A stretch of DNA of 64,000 nucleotides from Polaribacter sp. L3A8. Its GTDB lineage: Bacteria; Bacteroidota; Bacteroidia; Flavobacteriales; Flavobacteriaceae. Every line of letters starts with the position of its first letter. Within the stretch, counting starts at the first letter, position 1. Positions 43,201 to 54,919 of this stretch are shown one piece after another. The notes under the pieces were generated by a model, which had not been told where the DNA came from, did not search any database, and saw only the letters and a program-made list of their open reading frames with translations. The DNA lies in contig NZ_CP047026.1 in assembly GCF_009796785.1 (NCBI RefSeq), forward strand, positions 868,001 through 932,000, in the 5' to 3' direction. A program made the translations under genes and the position numbers.

Positions 43201-46200
43201 CACTAGAATCCAATGGTATCATTCTCGTAATAAGCTCATGACTGGTGTCATAGTCAAAAGTTAATCTTACAAAAGTATCATCATTAGTTATCTCGGAAAG
43301 CGTATCCTGTTCTTCCTTTGATGTTAAAAAAAGTGGTTGCTCAGGTCTAATTAATAATGAATTAACATTAGAAGGTGGTATTAGTGTGTTTTTAGGTTGT
43401 AATTTTGTTACTATAGACTTCTCTAAACTACTATTATCTAAACTATTAGTTGTTACTCTAGAAAACCAATTAATCCCATAAGAACGATAATAATGAACAC
43501 CACTTCTATTTTGTTTGTGTATATAGAGGGGTTTTCCTGTATCCGATATTTCTAATACTCTTGTTTCATAATGTTCACTACCAGAAGAGTCTAAATTAGA
43601 ATAATTTGGATCATTTGCCAGTTCTGGTTTTTGCCAATTTGGTTCGTCTCCAGGAAGTCTTTCAGTAGCTCTATATTCATACTCTAGTCCTGAATAAATA
43701 GGATCTGTGTAATTTGATAATGAAAATTCACTTTCATTTAAATAAAATAGTGATTCAATTAAATCTGACGGTTGATTTTCAGCATATAAAGATACATATC
43801 TAGATTCCCCGTTACGAGCATAACCATCTTCATCTGTAATATTTGATTTTTCTCCCTCATTTCCTAGAAAAGCCCCTGGTACAATTTCTTTTAAATCTAC
43901 TGGTAATGGTAAGCGTTCATCCTCTATTTTTGTTGGTAAACTCATTGCCAAATGCTTTACCTCTCTTTTACCCAAACCATCTTCTAAGTCTCCAGTAGAA
44001 ACATAAGCAGATATATAAACATACTCTCCTTCAAAAACAGTAGTATCCATATCTAAGAATCCTAAACCTAACATTCTAGCTATATGATAATCGTATGCTG
44101 CTGAATTTAGTTGGTCTAAGTTTGAAATTTTAATAAGTTCAAAATTTTCATCATTTTCGCCAATACTTTCATCAATAGGAACTGACTCTATTGCTGTTGG
44201 GTTTAATACGTCTTCATTACTTAATTCTATATACTTTTCGACAATTTGTTTTATATTCCTATTCGATTCATCACCTACCATAGGACGGTCCCATTTTTTT
44301 TTGTAATTATCTACTTTTACATATGCACCATCATTAAAACGTTGCCAACGACCATTTACTGATTCTGGAGATGGTTCTAATTGTGAAAATGCAATATCGT
44401 TGACTAGTGTTAAACCAAAATCTCCCATAAATGACAATTCATCACTACTATTTACTGAAGTTATAAAATCATTATAAAATTCAAATTGAATTTCAGATAC
44501 TTGGCAGTTTGTTGGTTTAAATCGAATACTTCTTATATTTTCATTGACTACTCTTACAGTATTTAATTCTGATGAAGAAAATGTTTTTCTTGAAGAAACT
44601 ACTTTAAATGAAGGTTTTGTAGAATCTGATACAGATAAACTTTCTAATTGCAAAGAAGAGTTAGAAATAGTATTTACAGTTTTTAACTCTACTGCAAAAA
44701 ACAATTCTTTTTTGTTTTCAATTTCAATAAGTTCATCACCATAACTTTGAATAAATCCAGATGGATCTGATAAAGGATTGATTGATGCTCTTACTTGATC
44801 ATATTTTATTGTACTTCTGAAATACACGTAAAACTTGCGATCATTTGTAAAACTATATATCCAAAATTTATTATTATCATTAATAATTGTTGGGCTTTCA
44901 GACAAGTCTAGTGTAAATTGAACTTTTTGATATGATGTTCTATAAACAGTTACTATATCATTTGGTTTATTAAAATTATTTGTATTTGTAGCATAATTTC
45001 TCTTGGGCAAGTGTTTTTCTCCTAAAACGCCTCCGAAAGCCCATCTTAGATGAATCCCTTTGGTACTATCAACACCTAATGAACCAACGGACTGTAAATA
45101 AAATGTTGGTGTTTGTAATAATGTGTTTTCTGTGATTGATAAATCAACTATACTTTTACAATTTAATCCATTATCTTGTATTATCCAGCCAAAGTTCTCT
45201 ATAATAGCTCTTGCTTCTTCGCCATTACAATATGAGCTTTCTACAGCAAAATGAATGTCTGGCTTTAAATTAAGTTTACTCCAACCAATTAAAAGTGCAT
45301 CATAATTTTTAGTGGATAATTTAACTCCTGTGAAAATACTTGTTCTAGGTGGTGTTAGTGGTGACGAGCTACCCAAAAAACCCATATTTTCTACATTGCT
45401 CACATCCCAAGCTCCTAAATTTTGGTCAAACGATGATGCGCTTAAGAACATAGAATCCATGTTTGTTATGTTACTTACATCCCAATCCCCAATATCTTGA
45501 TTGAAAGTTGAGGCTCTGTAGAACATAGAATCCATATTCGTTATGTTACTTACATCCCAAGAACCAATATCTTGATTGAATACAGTAGCGTTTGAAAACA
45601 TTTCCGATAAATCGGTAACATTTGATAGGTTTGGAAAATCTGAAGCATTACTTATTAAGTTTATACACCCTTTAAAAGCTCTATACATAGAGTTCCATTC
45701 GATGTCTCCCCATTGTTCAATAGTTAAAACCTGTAATGCTGAAGCTGAAGAATTGAAATATACTTGAGGAAAAATTCCTGAAATTTTCACTGTATATTCT
45801 CCAGAATTCTCATAATTATGTGTAGCATTTTCTGTAAAACCAGTTTCTACAATTCCATCTCCCCAATCTACTTTATAACTATACCCATTACCATTTGTAG
45901 GAATTGTTATTTGTTTTTCTACAGATTGTTCGCTAAGTAACCAGGTTGTAATAAAAGCTTTTGTAGTAAAATCTTCAATAATTTTTACTTTAACAGTATT
46001 TTGTGAAGTATTGTTATTTACAGTAAATATTAAATCAACATCTCCGATATCATTAGATGTGAGTTCTGCCGTATATGTACCATTATCATTATTGATAGTT
46101 TGGGTTAAGTTACCCAAAGAATTTGAGATTACAACTGTTTCTTCTCCTAGAGTGATCTTTTCTCCAGCACTATTTTTAAGTTGAACTGTAATAATAGAAA

Positions 46201-48277
46201 TGTCTGTTCCATTAGCATATATTGCAGAACGATTGGCTGTTATAGTACTTAGGGTTAAATCTATATCTTGTTCTAAAACTACTTCTACTGTATTAGTAGC
46301 TTGTATATCGTTTACTGTAAATGATAGTCCTGCAGCTCCTGCGGTAGATGATGTAAGTTGTGCCGTATAAGTGCCATCATTGTTGTTTATAGTAGCAGTT
46401 ATATTTCCAAGATTTGTTTCAATAACAACATCTTGAATATTTGTAACACTATTTCCTGAACTATCTTTTAAATGAACTGTAATAATAGAAATGTCTGTTC
46501 CATTAGCATATATTGCAGAACGATTGGCTGTTATAGTACTTAGGGTTAAATCAATATCTTGTTCTAAAACTACTTCTACTGTATTAGTAGCTTGTATATC
46601 GTTTACTGTAAATGATAGTCCTGCAGCTCCTGCGGTAGATGATGTAAGTTGTGCAGTATAAGTACCATCATTGTTGTCTATAGTAGTAGTTATATTTCCC
46701 AGGTTTGTTTCAATAACAACATCTTGAATATTTGTAACACTATTTCCTGAACTATCTTTTAAATGAACTGTAATAATAGAAATGTCTGTTCCATTAGCAT
46801 ATATTGCAGAACGATTGGCTGTTATAGTACTTAGGGTTAAATCTATATCTTGTTCTAAAACTACTTCTACTGTATTGGTAGCTTGTATATCGTTTACTGT
46901 AAATGATAGTCCTGCAGCTCCTGCGATAGATGATGTAAGTTGTGCAGTATAAGTACCATCATTGTTGTTTATAGTAGCAGTTATATTTCCAAGATTTGTT
47001 TCAATAACAACATCTTGAATATTTGTAATATTATTGCCTGAACTATCTTTTAAATGAACTGTAATAATAGAAATATCTGAACCATTAGCTATTATGCTGT
47101 TTGGGTTAGTTATTATAGTACTTAGGGTTAAATCAATATCTTGTTCTAAAACTACTTCTACTGTATTAGTAGCTTGTATATCGTTTACTGTAAATGATAG
47201 TCCAGCAGTTCCTGCGATAGATGATGTAAGTTGTGCCGTATAAGTGCCATCATTGTTGTCTATAGTAGTAGTTATATTTCCCAGATTTGTTTCAATAATT
47301 ACCTTTCCTCCTCCTACTGAAATATCATTTTCTAAATTATCTTTTAACCGAACTGTAATGATTGAAAAATTTGTACCATTAGCAATAATAGTAGTTATGT
47401 TAGCAGTTATAATGCTTTTTTCTAAACTTATATTTTTGCATTCTGAATCTATTCCATAATCAGTAATTTGCCAATTAAAATTACTAATTATTCTAGTTTT
47501 TGCTTCTTGTCCAAGACAAATTGTAGAATGTGATGACAAAGCTACACCTTGTTTCAAATTCAAATTACTCCACCCGATTAAAAGTGCATCGTAATTTTTA
47601 GTTGACAAGATTGTAAATTGAAACATATTATTCATAAAAACCACATTCTCTACATTCCAATTACTTAAATTTTGATTAAAAGTAATAGCAGCTTCAAACA
47701 TACTAGTCATATTAGTAACACTACTAACATTCCAGTTACCAATATCTTTATTAAAGGTATTTCCCCATGGAGTAGTACCGGAAAAAATACTATGCATATT
47801 TGTAACATTACTTACATCCCAGTTTTCAATATTAGAGTACTCATTATTTGAAAATATACTAAAAAACATTTGAGACATATCTGTTACTGAAGATAAATCT
47901 GGGGTATCTATAGCTAATATTTTTACGCTTGTATACATAAAAGCCTTTTCCATAGATTTCCAAGGAATATTACCCCATTGATCTATAGAAACTATTTGTG
48001 GTCTATAGTGCTCAATATCTAAACTATAATCTCCGTAATTAATATGATTTATAATTCCTGTAATTTTAACAACATAAAGGCCCCAATCTTGATACTCATG
48101 GTGTGGGCTAGATGTTAAGCCTGTTTCTATAGTGTCATCTCCCCAATCTATTGTGTAATTATTATCATTTCCTACAATAGGAATAGTAGCAGATTTATTA
48201 TTTGAGTTTGATTGCTGCTGAAATACATTTAAAGTTAGAATAAAGGCATTTGGATTATTTTCATTTATCGGACTCAT
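40274..48277 (-). CDS. Giant 2667-aa modular protein with BspA-like repeats and Ig-like repeats
   Basis: No signal peptide is seen. Residues 1-90 resemble a PKD-like beta domain ([13 protein letters not shown]). Residues 90-250 have BspA/DUF285 repeats ([14 protein letters not shown]). About 285-770 hold five Ig-like invasin-type repeats of 97 aa, nearly identical in DNA with a 291-bp period. About 770-1045 repeats the PKD-plus-BspA block ([28 protein letters not shown]); both blocks end in the same [13 protein letters not shown] motif. Residues 1080-2390 are a long unrecognised region beginning [10 protein letters not shown]. From about 2400 there are fibronectin-III-like domains. It may be an adhesion or shaft protein of the particle. 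Confidence 0.8.
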   Translation of the reverse strand: MSPINENNPNAFILTLNVFQQQSNSNNKSATIPIVGNDNNYTIDWGDDTIETGLTSSPHHEYQDWGLYVVKITGIINHINYGDYSLDIEHYRPQIVSIDQWGNIPWKSMEKAFMYTSVKILAIDTPDLSSVTDMSQMFFSIFSNNEYSNIENWDVSNVTNMHSIFSGTTPWGNTFNKDIGNWNVSSVTNMTSMFEAAITFNQNLSNWNVENVVFMNNMFQFTILSTKNYDALLIGWSNLNLKQGVALSSHSTICLGQEAKTRIISNFNWQITDYGIDSECKNISLEKSIITANITTIIANGTNFSIITVRLKDNLENDISVGGGKVIIETNLGNITTTIDNNDGTYTAQLTSSIAGTAGLSFTVNDIQATNTVEVVLEQDIDLTLSTIITNPNSIIANGSDISIITVHLKDSSGNNITNIQDVVIETNLGNITATINNNDGTYTAQLTSSIAGAAGLSFTVNDIQATNTVEVVLEQDIDLTLSTITANRSAIYANGTDISIITVHLKDSSGNSVTNIQDVVIETNLGNITTTIDNNDGTYTAQLTSSTAGAAGLSFTVNDIQATNTVEVVLEQDIDLTLSTITANRSAIYANGTDISIITVHLKDSSGNSVTNIQDVVIETNLGNITATINNNDGTYTAQLTSSTAGAAGLSFTVNDIQATNTVEVVLEQDIDLTLSTITANRSAIYANGTDISIITVQLKNSAGEKITLGEETVVISNSLGNLTQTINNDNGTYTAELTSNDIGDVDLIFTVNNNTSQNTVKVKIIEDFTTKAFITTWLLSEQSVEKQITIPTNGNGYSYKVDWGDGIVETGFTENATHNYENSGEYTVKISGIFPQVYFNSSASALQVLTIEQWGDIEWNSMYRAFKGCINLISNASDFPNLSNVTDLSEMFSNATVFNQDIGSWDVSNITNMDSMFYRASTFNQDIGDWDVSNITNMDSMFLSASSFDQNLGAWDVSNVENMGFLGSSSPLTPPRTSIFTGVKLSTKNYDALLIGWSKLNLKPDIHFAVESSYCNGEEARAIIENFGWIIQDNGLNCKSIVDLSITENTLLQTPTFYLQSVGSLGVDSTKGIHLRWAFGGVLGEKHLPKRNYATNTNNFNKPNDIVTVYRTSYQKVQFTLDLSESPTIINDNNKFWIYSFTNDRKFYVYFRSTIKYDQVRASINPLSDPSGFIQSYGDELIEIENKKELFFAVELKTVNTISNSSLQLESLSVSDSTKPSFKVVSSRKTFSSSELNTVRVVNENIRSIRFKPTNCQVSEIQFEFYNDFITSVNSSDELSFMGDFGLTLVNDIAFSQLEPSPESVNGRWQRFNDGAYVKVDNYKKKWDRPMVGDESNRNIKQIVEKYIELSNEDVLNPTAIESVPIDESIGENDENFELIKISNLDQLNSAAYDYHIARMLGLGFLDMDTTVFEGEYVYISAYVSTGDLEDGLGKREVKHLAMSLPTKIEDERLPLPVDLKEIVPGAFLGNEGEKSNITDEDGYARNGESRYVSLYAENQPSDLIESLFYLNESEFSLSNYTDPIYSGLEYEYRATERLPGDEPNWQKPELANDPNYSNLDSSGSEHYETRVLEISDTGKPLYIHKQNRSGVHYYRSYGINWFSRVTTNSLDNSSLEKSIVTKLQPKNTLIPPSNVNSLLIRPEQPLFLTSKEEQDTLSEITNDDTFVRLTFDYDTSHELITRMIPLDSSVTNEEILDAINYDDSSVFYSDKEEILAKEIEVFFRDQVPNNVKGKVISVVDNDTNELLSDLLVEDYFLASINKTITPTITSGTEDNYSGGAFILGNQQHIIHSVSQGVDGIIFSVYKKEVSDALLNDIPSLDATNLKPIQITGEGYFMAIENMQNKDSWGIPNPIPLKIDVTFLSKVDNDENIQLHREILETIDVDGNPERQVEKSRGIWSNLDDGHTTVDKVLEPYEAIYDLEGKITGYKTRHQGNYKVTFHSVQLNEHPQYNENGVSVEWFRGTARIFTEGSVQNGVNKKTRKVLPVVKIENVIRPDLIAPFNDLVVYVNDPTFPEYDNTGLLKDEGYDHIQTGNNISVNFYPSYKVYLYADDTYGLTKDLIPNQGDGATAYSIFGLRACERERELSLMRDKYISKISVPSLMFAQETIEAKIPEKPKGAAYATRPDFFGRSTYTISTKYKHKPNSVLFYRSNDEALLNALYEKSTVLEIKEELKKLEISDEINHAEAWRNFLNFDEIKIDGDYKEYSYNNENDDKFKFPYPDKLNFFLSANEVIKTLNKNIVNTPNPLIKLYNTDTNDPETNVGTTPSGKDDQTRNFVKGTIYNAFVPLTEVPIIYKHIKGTEDNFPDYQPINKKQVIRDKNGYVLSPDVKGNGFDMAPMMKIIGTKPDYETQFVDFNLDGTSNNIYFYGVREVSSQMKMGEYSPFLGPIKLVNTNPPETPEVKRIMPVLENIVLGIAPSIQLEINAYPEIQNIKKLTVYRALNKLDAQSVRTMQLIKVIDLEEENIINESIWKVHDTFEDLEDVPYGNGIFYRITVSRKVEYVDKNGATIIEYQPSQASKIVASMMVEVTNPSAPILDYTPDYISLDGTILFNIILQWQKTCYKGKYHIYKMNAQGNWIKIHELKSNESTIELSLLDTDLGSENLTIKNEEDPVYHHFKVTAENTSGMLSTEERILTIPNINNLPKEGIGNLIIGDTNIVS
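45975..47430 (-). repeat. Five 291-bp tandem repeats within the giant gene
   Basis: The marker AGGGTTAAAT recurs at 46251, 46542, 46833 and 47124, exactly 291 nt apart, matching a 97-residue Ig-like unit. The inner copies are nearly identical at DNA level, while the outer copies have diverged. This points to recent unequal recombination, so copy number is probably variable. Confidence 0.9.
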
Positions 48278-48283
48278 CTTTTT

Positions 48284-51200
48284 CTAGTTTTCTTTTTTTA
48301 TTAAAATGTTCTCTACTAACACGTCACTACTTTCAACATATTTAGAACCGTTCCATACTTTATATATGAATCTAAAATTTAATATCTCAACAGTAATTTC
48401 ATTACTACTATGCATAATTAATGCTTGTGAATAATCTTTAGAATACAATACTTTATAATCAACATCTATACTTCCTGAGGCATTAACCACCGCAATACTG
48501 CCTTCTATATCTTCTAAAGGAATTTTAGGAATATTAAAGGGTTCTGGATTTCTAATTAAAATACCAATAGTTTTATCTGTGGTAGAATTCTTTAAAATAT
48601 TAAACTCTGTATTTGTAGGCGGGTCTAAAGGGACAAATTTTAGAACTCCTGCTGTTGCTCTATCAAATAAATGATAGTATTGAGATTCTAAATTATCACT
48701 ATTAACATCATTATTTCCAGCTACTATATTATATGCTGTAGTAATTTCTAACTCACTTAAATTTAAAGGAATTTCAAAAACAGCTTGTCGTTGTTCAATT
48801 ACATTGTTATTAGTATCTAATTCTTGTAACCAATAGCTTTCTACCTGTTCTTTAAAATTATCATATTTTGATGTTTGAAAAACGAACTGATGTACCTCTT
48901 CGCTTTTTGCATTTTCTAGTGAACTTGGGCTCTCTTTATCGAAAGCATTATAAACTTGAGCAGTATATAATTTACTAGGTTTTAAATTTGTTAATGTTGT
49001 ATTGAAAGAATAACTATTAGGTACTATAGCTTTTCCTATTTTTAAATCGCATTTTATTGCATCATCATTCTCGTTAATATGTTCTACCATCTTATTTAAT
49101 ATCTGTAAGTTGGCAGGAATTCTAGGGTCATTATCGATATTCCAAGTAGCCTCTTCTTTTCCTATACTTAGAATCGTTTGTTCTATGTTAGTTCCATTAA
49201 CTTCTCCTTGAATTTTACCACCTATTAAATCTTGATTATCAGATAAAATTGCTTCATCATCAACTCTAATATGTTGCCTATTCATTAATTTAGAGAATAA
49301 TACAGTGTACCCTTCTAAAGATTGACCATTCTTATCTATAATATTTAATTCTATTGGAACTTCTACTTTTTCATTATTTGTCAACTGAACTTCTGTCCAG
49401 TCTACTTTTAACCAAGTAGCTTCCTCTTCTTTTCCTATTTCTAGAATAGTGTATTCTATGTTTGCTCCATTAACCTCAAATTGTATTTTCCCTCCAATTA
49501 TATTTTGATTATCAAATAGAATAGCTTCGTCATCAATTCTAATATGTTGTCTATTAATTAAGTTAGAAAATATTACTTTATACTCTCCTAAAGATTGATC
49601 GACTTTATCTAAAATATTTAACTTTACAGGAACTTCTACTTCTTGATCATCTAGAGGCAATAAAACATCTACCCAATCTATTTCTAAAAATGTGGCAAAA
49701 GTTTCTCCATTTGGTATCAACTCTCTTTCAAAATCAGTAGGCAATGGGTAAGGAATAACAACATTTGTAACTGGATCTTTAATTGTAATGTGCATATTTC
49801 CAGTTAATTCTGGCAAACCATTATATGCCTCCCATTTACTAAGCATATGATACGTTAACGGCTTACTAAAATAAATTGCAATTTTACATTGATTATTTCC
49901 ATAGAAAATTGGTTTTGCCTGTAATAAGCTACCATCTGCATTAGGGTATGATCTATCATAATCTATATACTGACGTAATGAAGTTAATGGGTATTGATCT
50001 GGATTTGCACCAGTTGGTAAATAATCTACATTCGAATCCTTATGATAATGACCAAGTGGCCCTGCAGTTTTAAACCCATAATAATAATCAAATATACCTT
50101 CAGCACTATTACCATTATCTACTTCATCTTTTAATCTAAAGCGGATATAATACTTGGTATTTGGTCTCCATATTGGTTGTATTGTTTTTTGTACAGCAGC
50201 AACCATGTCTTCCTGCTCTTTTTCTACCGCTTCTTCTCCTGGAATTGTTAAATTATACTCTTCATTCTCAACTGTCATCCAACAAACTTCTTGTAAAGAA
50301 GTTGTATAATACTTAGAGCCAACTATTCTATCAACCTGCTTTCCAACTTCGAATCCTTTTTCATTTTGACTCTCTGAACTCTGTATTTGCATGAATCCTA
50401 TACCACCATTTATTCTGTTTTTTGTCTCTATAACAATTTTGGAAACTAAAATTTGTTCTTCAGGACTATCAGTAGGTTCTTCAGGATTATAAATAATCTC
50501 TTCAGATAATTCACTTGCTGTTTTATACTCATTATCAATTTCTACATATACAGCATTGTTATTTTCTATGCCTGTAGATTTATAATATCGAATGGTTACA
50601 CCTTCTCCATAAGTTGTTAATTGTAAACTGATTTCTACAGATGGCTCAGGTAAAATTATTATTAGATGATTACCATTATCAAACTCTAAGGATTTATCAA
50701 AGTCAGAAAATCTATCAAACTCTAAATCGTTAGGGGTCTCTTTTATTCTAAAGTTATCATCACTAACAGTTACATCTTGTGTTCCGTCTTTATTTATATT
50801 AACAGAAGTTTCAAAACCTTCCTCTAATGTAAAGTATGCACCATTAATATAATGCCCAATATATTGTGTTGGTGGGAAATATGTTGTTCCTAATTCTTTA
50901 TTTAAAAAGTTAGCACAGTCATGTACTATTTCTTCACTCTTACAAAATAATTCTGATGGTGTTACCCCATATTCTTCTGGAATTAACCAACCAGGTTCAC
51001 CTGCTTCTGTGTATGAAAAAGGATTGGTGGCTAACAATCGAATAGCGTCATATTGATTTCCAGCTCTTTGCCAATATCCAATACGAAGATTATTTACTTT
51101 TCCTCTATCCTCTAATTTCACCAAAGCTTCAAAAGGGTGATATTCTACCCATTCATTAAAAGATGATAATGCTTTTATTTCTATATCTTCAATAGAATAT

Positions 51201-54200
51201 TTATGTTTCACTTGGCGAATTTCCCTCCCCCCCCTTATTACTTTCTGAGGAGGTACTAAATCAATAAAATTATCTGCACCACCTGTATGACCTCCAATTA
51301 TTGTAGAAACAGCGATTGGATTTAATCCTTTTGCTGTTTTAATATCAATATAGGTGTCTAATGGAATTGTCTTAGTAATTTCTATGTTTGGATTCACTAT
51401 AAAATCACCTGCATTATCTACATTAATGAAATCAAGTTCAAAAGATTCATTAGTTAACATATGCATTCCCTGTACCAATTCTTTGGTTCTATCTGTGTCT
51501 CCTTCATAAGGTAATGCAGGTATAGGAGACACATCAATTATATTGCTTTCCTTTCCTAATTTTATTTTAATGGTAAAACTCTTACATATTTTTTTCCAAA
51601 AAATCTTAATACAAACTTTCAGTTTAATTTCTGCATAAATTAAAAAAGGCTTTGGAGCTTCTACAGAGAAAATTGCATCTAACCCTATAGTTACACCTAC
51701 AATCCAAATATCTATGTCTACCATACCACCTAGAGCTAGGTAACCTCCAATTTGCGGACGTTCAAAACTTACAAAACCTCCAATTTCTAAGTATGCATAA
51801 ATATGTACTTTGGCCGGACCAAATCGTTTTTTTAAATTAAATTCTACTCTTGCGCCTACTTCTATCCCTCTCGCAGAAAGTGATAAATATGATTGGGCTG
51901 TAACTATTGTTAATACTTTTGCTGTTACTGGGTTTTCTTTAGTTCCAAAATTGACATACCAATTTTTTTGACCATTAAAAAAGAAACCAGCTTCTGCTTT
52001 TGCTTGTAAATCTATAATCGCACCATTATCTTGCGGTAATTGGAAATCAGCTCCCATTCCCATTTCTATTGAATTATCCCCCCATGCAACAAATGCAAAA
52101 AATGGTGGTTCACGATTATCATCTAATCCTAAACGAGCACTTAAAATGGACGCTTTTCCTTCTACAAGAAATAAAGTAGGCAAGGATAATAGAAGCATTG
52201 CTCTCACAGAAATAACTGTTCCACTATCGAAACTTGTACCCAAAACTGCACCAGCTCCTAATGAAATAGGAACATCATAGCCTTCAGTTCTTTCTGGACC
52301 ACTAAATTTAGAAACATGAACCCCTTTGGGTGGATGTGTATAATAGTCATACCAAGTATCTTCTCCAGATTTTAAACCTACGGCTTCTTTTTCTGCTACA
52401 TAGCGGAAACCTAACAAACCTCTAAATCCATAAATCCCTAAAGGACCAATTGGTATTGGTGCTGGTAAATCTATATGTGCATCTACTACAAAGGCAGGAT
52501 ATTTTGGTTGCAATTTCATAGCTGCACCACCCGCAATTTTAGCTTTTGGTAATTTTAAAGAAACTTCACCAACATATTCTTGAGATTCTCCTGGTTCTGG
52601 AATGGATAACATACCATGTATAATAGCCAATGCTGCTCCTGGACTTGCAGATCCTGGAATTACTAAATCTACTTCTATGGTTTGTATACGTAAGAAATTA
52701 TCTCCTCCTGAATATTTTAGATTTCCATCGGTATCAAGCTCATCATTATCCACTGTGTAATAATATTTTACACCTTCACCACGTGCATCAATACCTAAAG
52801 GATCTAAACTAATAGCCCCATCAAAACCCCAATAGTTGTATTTACGCATTCTATCTTGGTTATCTTCTTGTTGATAAGAACCAAAGTGAATACCTGTAAC
52901 AGCCATATCTATTGGCCCAAGGTTTAATGAAATGTTAGTAGGAATAAATGCGTTACCCCCAACAATTTCCATTGAACCATTTTCATAGATTCTTAAATTA
53001 GGGAGCTGAATTTTTTGGTCTCCAAGAATCTTTTTCATTATTGAATTCTCGAAACCTATTTCGCAAGCAGTTCCTAAGAAAAAACGATCATCATCTTTTC
53101 CAATCTCTACAGATAGAAAATCTATGTTTATAAAATTGAATAAACTTAAACGACGTGGGTCTTGTAAAAAAGAGGCGGTTAAAGAAAAATCTTCTGCACT
53201 ATACCAATGTCCCTCCAAATCGACAATTGCTGTATCATCATCAGGGTTGGTAAGGTCTTTAAATTTTGGTATTTCTATACGTGCTTTTAAGTTAGACTCT
53301 ACAACTTGCCCATGATGAAATGTTAAATCAAAGCGATTAAACCCAAGCCTCCAAGCTTTGTCTGTATTGCTTCCTAATTGAAACCACATGAATTGGTTTG
53401 GGTCTATATTGCCTATAAAGTTGTTGTAATTTATTTCATTATCAAAAGTTAAAGTTTCAGTGCTTGTCGTTATTGTTAATGGATATTTAAATTTTAACAA
53501 ATAAGGAGACTTTAACTCATTTATATGTGCCAATAAATTAGATTGATCTGTAATGTTTTCTTCAATTCCGTTAGAAGTTACAATAACAGAAGAACTATAA
53601 TCAATATTAAAATAGTTTGAAAAATAATCTGTTACCTGACCTGCAGCATCTACTGCAGAAGTAGCTCTTAAAGCAATGGTTCCAGACATTCCACCTGTTC
53701 CAATTAATAATTTCTCTCCAGAAATGGCTAACGTTTGTTCTGTCTCTTTTTTAAACCATTTTTTAGGAAGGAATATATCTGTACGTTCCATATAAACGCC
53801 CATAAATTCTGGTGGTCGATTGTCTAAATCTGCTTCTGTAATGTTAGTGGTTTTACTTAAATCTATCTTTAGGTTTTGTATGTCTACAATTAACCCTGTA
53901 TTGCCAATTTGAGCAGGGTAATTGGTATTTAAAACCAAATCTAAGTTATACCCAAAACCTTCTTCTGTATCTGCATAAAATAATGCTTCTTCAAAGGTTA
54001 ACAATACTTTTGGACCTCCTTCTGAGTCTACAGGTAATTCTGTTAAAGCTTCTCCTGTAAGTACTAAAGGCAATCCATTTTCATCTACACCATTAGGGTA
54101 ATTACCATACTCATCGTAAACAGGTTTTAGAATATTTCTAGGAAATTCTATTCCTGCAGATAAGGTAAGAGTAGCTCTAAATTTTGGAATGATGATATCT

Positions 54201-54916
54201 TTGATATATTCTTCAATATCTTGTGGCAATAAGGATCTAAAAAATTCTTTTAGTTTTACTTTGGTGTCTTCTAAATCATTTTTAGATATATAGGTAGCAA
54301 AACCTATTAAGGTAGCATATTTTTGAGATTGATTGTAAATTTCTGATACAACATCTACTAAAGTTGTTTCTTGTGTTGGTGTCAATAAGTTTACATAACT
54401 ATTGGCATCATTAATATCTGTTACAAATTGCTCTAAACTGGTAATACTATCGTTTACAGGTTCTGTAAATGTATTAATAAAGTTAGCAATTGCTTGTTCT
54501 TCTGAAATGTTTAATACACGCAATGCTATTTCAAAAAACTCTTGCGGAGCAAAAGAAAAATTTGCTAAATTAAAATCACGAAGGTATGCTAGAATTTTCC
54601 ATTCGTATTCTACTGTAATTGGAAATGCTGAAATATTTGTAGCATCTGCATCAGGATTCAATACTAAATAAATACCTGTACCAGGTAACTCTATATCTAA
54701 TCTTTTAGAAACAATAGACAAACTATAAAAAGCTGCATCTCCTCTTGGACTTTTGTTGTATTGTAAGTCTTTATAATGTATATTCTCAAATAAAGAATCA
54801 ATGCCATCTTTTATAAAACCAAGGATATCTGGAATATCTTCTGTACTCACTACAGAAGACAGTTTAGGATAATACCTATACGCTACAACTGCTGTATTAT
54901 TATTTTGATCTGGCAT
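48284..54916 (-). CDS. Giant 2210-aa beta-rich protein of unknown function
   Basis: No signal peptide. Residues 1-340 are mainly helical with a hydrophilic N-terminus (MPDQNNNTAVVAYRYYPKLS). About 340-1130 is a long glycine-rich beta region with regular alternation (GFRGLLGFRYVAEKE, GGYLALGGMVDIDIW, VEAPKPFLIYAEIKLKV), a pattern I associate with DUF6603-type proteins; this is not verified. Residues 1740-1920 hold a tandem duplication of about 93 aa (NRQHIRIDDEAILFDNQ / NRQHIRVDDEAILSDNQ). The C-terminus looks like fibronectin-III modules. It starts 3 nt after the stop of the 500-aa gene and ends 6 nt before the next giant gene. Confidence 0.8.
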   Translation of the reverse strand: MPDQNNNTAVVAYRYYPKLSSVVSTEDIPDILGFIKDGIDSLFENIHYKDLQYNKSPRGDAAFYSLSIVSKRLDIELPGTGIYLVLNPDADATNISAFPITVEYEWKILAYLRDFNLANFSFAPQEFFEIALRVLNISEEQAIANFINTFTEPVNDSITSLEQFVTDINDANSYVNLLTPTQETTLVDVVSEIYNQSQKYATLIGFATYISKNDLEDTKVKLKEFFRSLLPQDIEEYIKDIIIPKFRATLTLSAGIEFPRNILKPVYDEYGNYPNGVDENGLPLVLTGEALTELPVDSEGGPKVLLTFEEALFYADTEEGFGYNLDLVLNTNYPAQIGNTGLIVDIQNLKIDLSKTTNITEADLDNRPPEFMGVYMERTDIFLPKKWFKKETEQTLAISGEKLLIGTGGMSGTIALRATSAVDAAGQVTDYFSNYFNIDYSSSVIVTSNGIEENITDQSNLLAHINELKSPYLLKFKYPLTITTSTETLTFDNEINYNNFIGNIDPNQFMWFQLGSNTDKAWRLGFNRFDLTFHHGQVVESNLKARIEIPKFKDLTNPDDDTAIVDLEGHWYSAEDFSLTASFLQDPRRLSLFNFINIDFLSVEIGKDDDRFFLGTACEIGFENSIMKKILGDQKIQLPNLRIYENGSMEIVGGNAFIPTNISLNLGPIDMAVTGIHFGSYQQEDNQDRMRKYNYWGFDGAISLDPLGIDARGEGVKYYYTVDNDELDTDGNLKYSGGDNFLRIQTIEVDLVIPGSASPGAALAIIHGMLSIPEPGESQEYVGEVSLKLPKAKIAGGAAMKLQPKYPAFVVDAHIDLPAPIPIGPLGIYGFRGLLGFRYVAEKEAVGLKSGEDTWYDYYTHPPKGVHVSKFSGPERTEGYDVPISLGAGAVLGTSFDSGTVISVRAMLLLSLPTLFLVEGKASILSARLGLDDNREPPFFAFVAWGDNSIEMGMGADFQLPQDNGAIIDLQAKAEAGFFFNGQKNWYVNFGTKENPVTAKVLTIVTAQSYLSLSARGIEVGARVEFNLKKRFGPAKVHIYAYLEIGGFVSFERPQIGGYLALGGMVDIDIWIVGVTIGLDAIFSVEAPKPFLIYAEIKLKVCIKIFWKKICKSFTIKIKLGKESNIIDVSPIPALPYEGDTDRTKELVQGMHMLTNESFELDFINVDNAGDFIVNPNIEITKTIPLDTYIDIKTAKGLNPIAVSTIIGGHTGGADNFIDLVPPQKVIRGGREIRQVKHKYSIEDIEIKALSSFNEWVEYHPFEALVKLEDRGKVNNLRIGYWQRAGNQYDAIRLLATNPFSYTEAGEPGWLIPEEYGVTPSELFCKSEEIVHDCANFLNKELGTTYFPPTQYIGHYINGAYFTLEEGFETSVNINKDGTQDVTVSDDNFRIKETPNDLEFDRFSDFDKSLEFDNGNHLIIILPEPSVEISLQLTTYGEGVTIRYYKSTGIENNNAVYVEIDNEYKTASELSEEIIYNPEEPTDSPEEQILVSKIVIETKNRINGGIGFMQIQSSESQNEKGFEVGKQVDRIVGSKYYTTSLQEVCWMTVENEEYNLTIPGEEAVEKEQEDMVAAVQKTIQPIWRPNTKYYIRFRLKDEVDNGNSAEGIFDYYYGFKTAGPLGHYHKDSNVDYLPTGANPDQYPLTSLRQYIDYDRSYPNADGSLLQAKPIFYGNNQCKIAIYFSKPLTYHMLSKWEAYNGLPELTGNMHITIKDPVTNVVIPYPLPTDFERELIPNGETFATFLEIDWVDVLLPLDDQEVEVPVKLNILDKVDQSLGEYKVIFSNLINRQHIRIDDEAILFDNQNIIGGKIQFEVNGANIEYTILEIGKEEEATWLKVDWTEVQLTNNEKVEVPIELNIIDKNGQSLEGYTVLFSKLMNRQHIRVDDEAILSDNQDLIGGKIQGEVNGTNIEQTILSIGKEEATWNIDNDPRIPANLQILNKMVEHINENDDAIKCDLKIGKAIVPNSYSFNTTLTNLKPSKLYTAQVYNAFDKESPSSLENAKSEEVHQFVFQTSKYDNFKEQVESYWLQELDTNNNVIEQRQAVFEIPLNLSELEITTAYNIVAGNNDVNSDNLESQYYHLFDRATAGVLKFVPLDPPTNTEFNILKNSTTDKTIGILIRNPEPFNIPKIPLEDIEGSIAVVNASGSIDVDYKVLYSKDYSQALIMHSSNEITVEILNFRFIYKVWNGSKYVESSDVLVENILIKKEN
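49160..49720 (-). repeat. Tandem duplication of about 279 bp in the 2210-aa gene
   Basis: Two neighbouring 93-residue segments both contain NRQHIR(I/V)DDEAIL, then I(I/L)GGKIQ, EVNG and IGKEE. They have diverged more than the 291-bp repeats of the next gene. The unit is probably a structural domain. Confidence 0.75.
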
Positions 54917-54919
54917 ATT

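Noticed and set aside
45975..47430. Regular repeats that might be a CRISPR array
   Set aside because: The period is 291 bp, the repeats lie inside an open frame and encode Ig-like domains. There are no spacers or cas genes.
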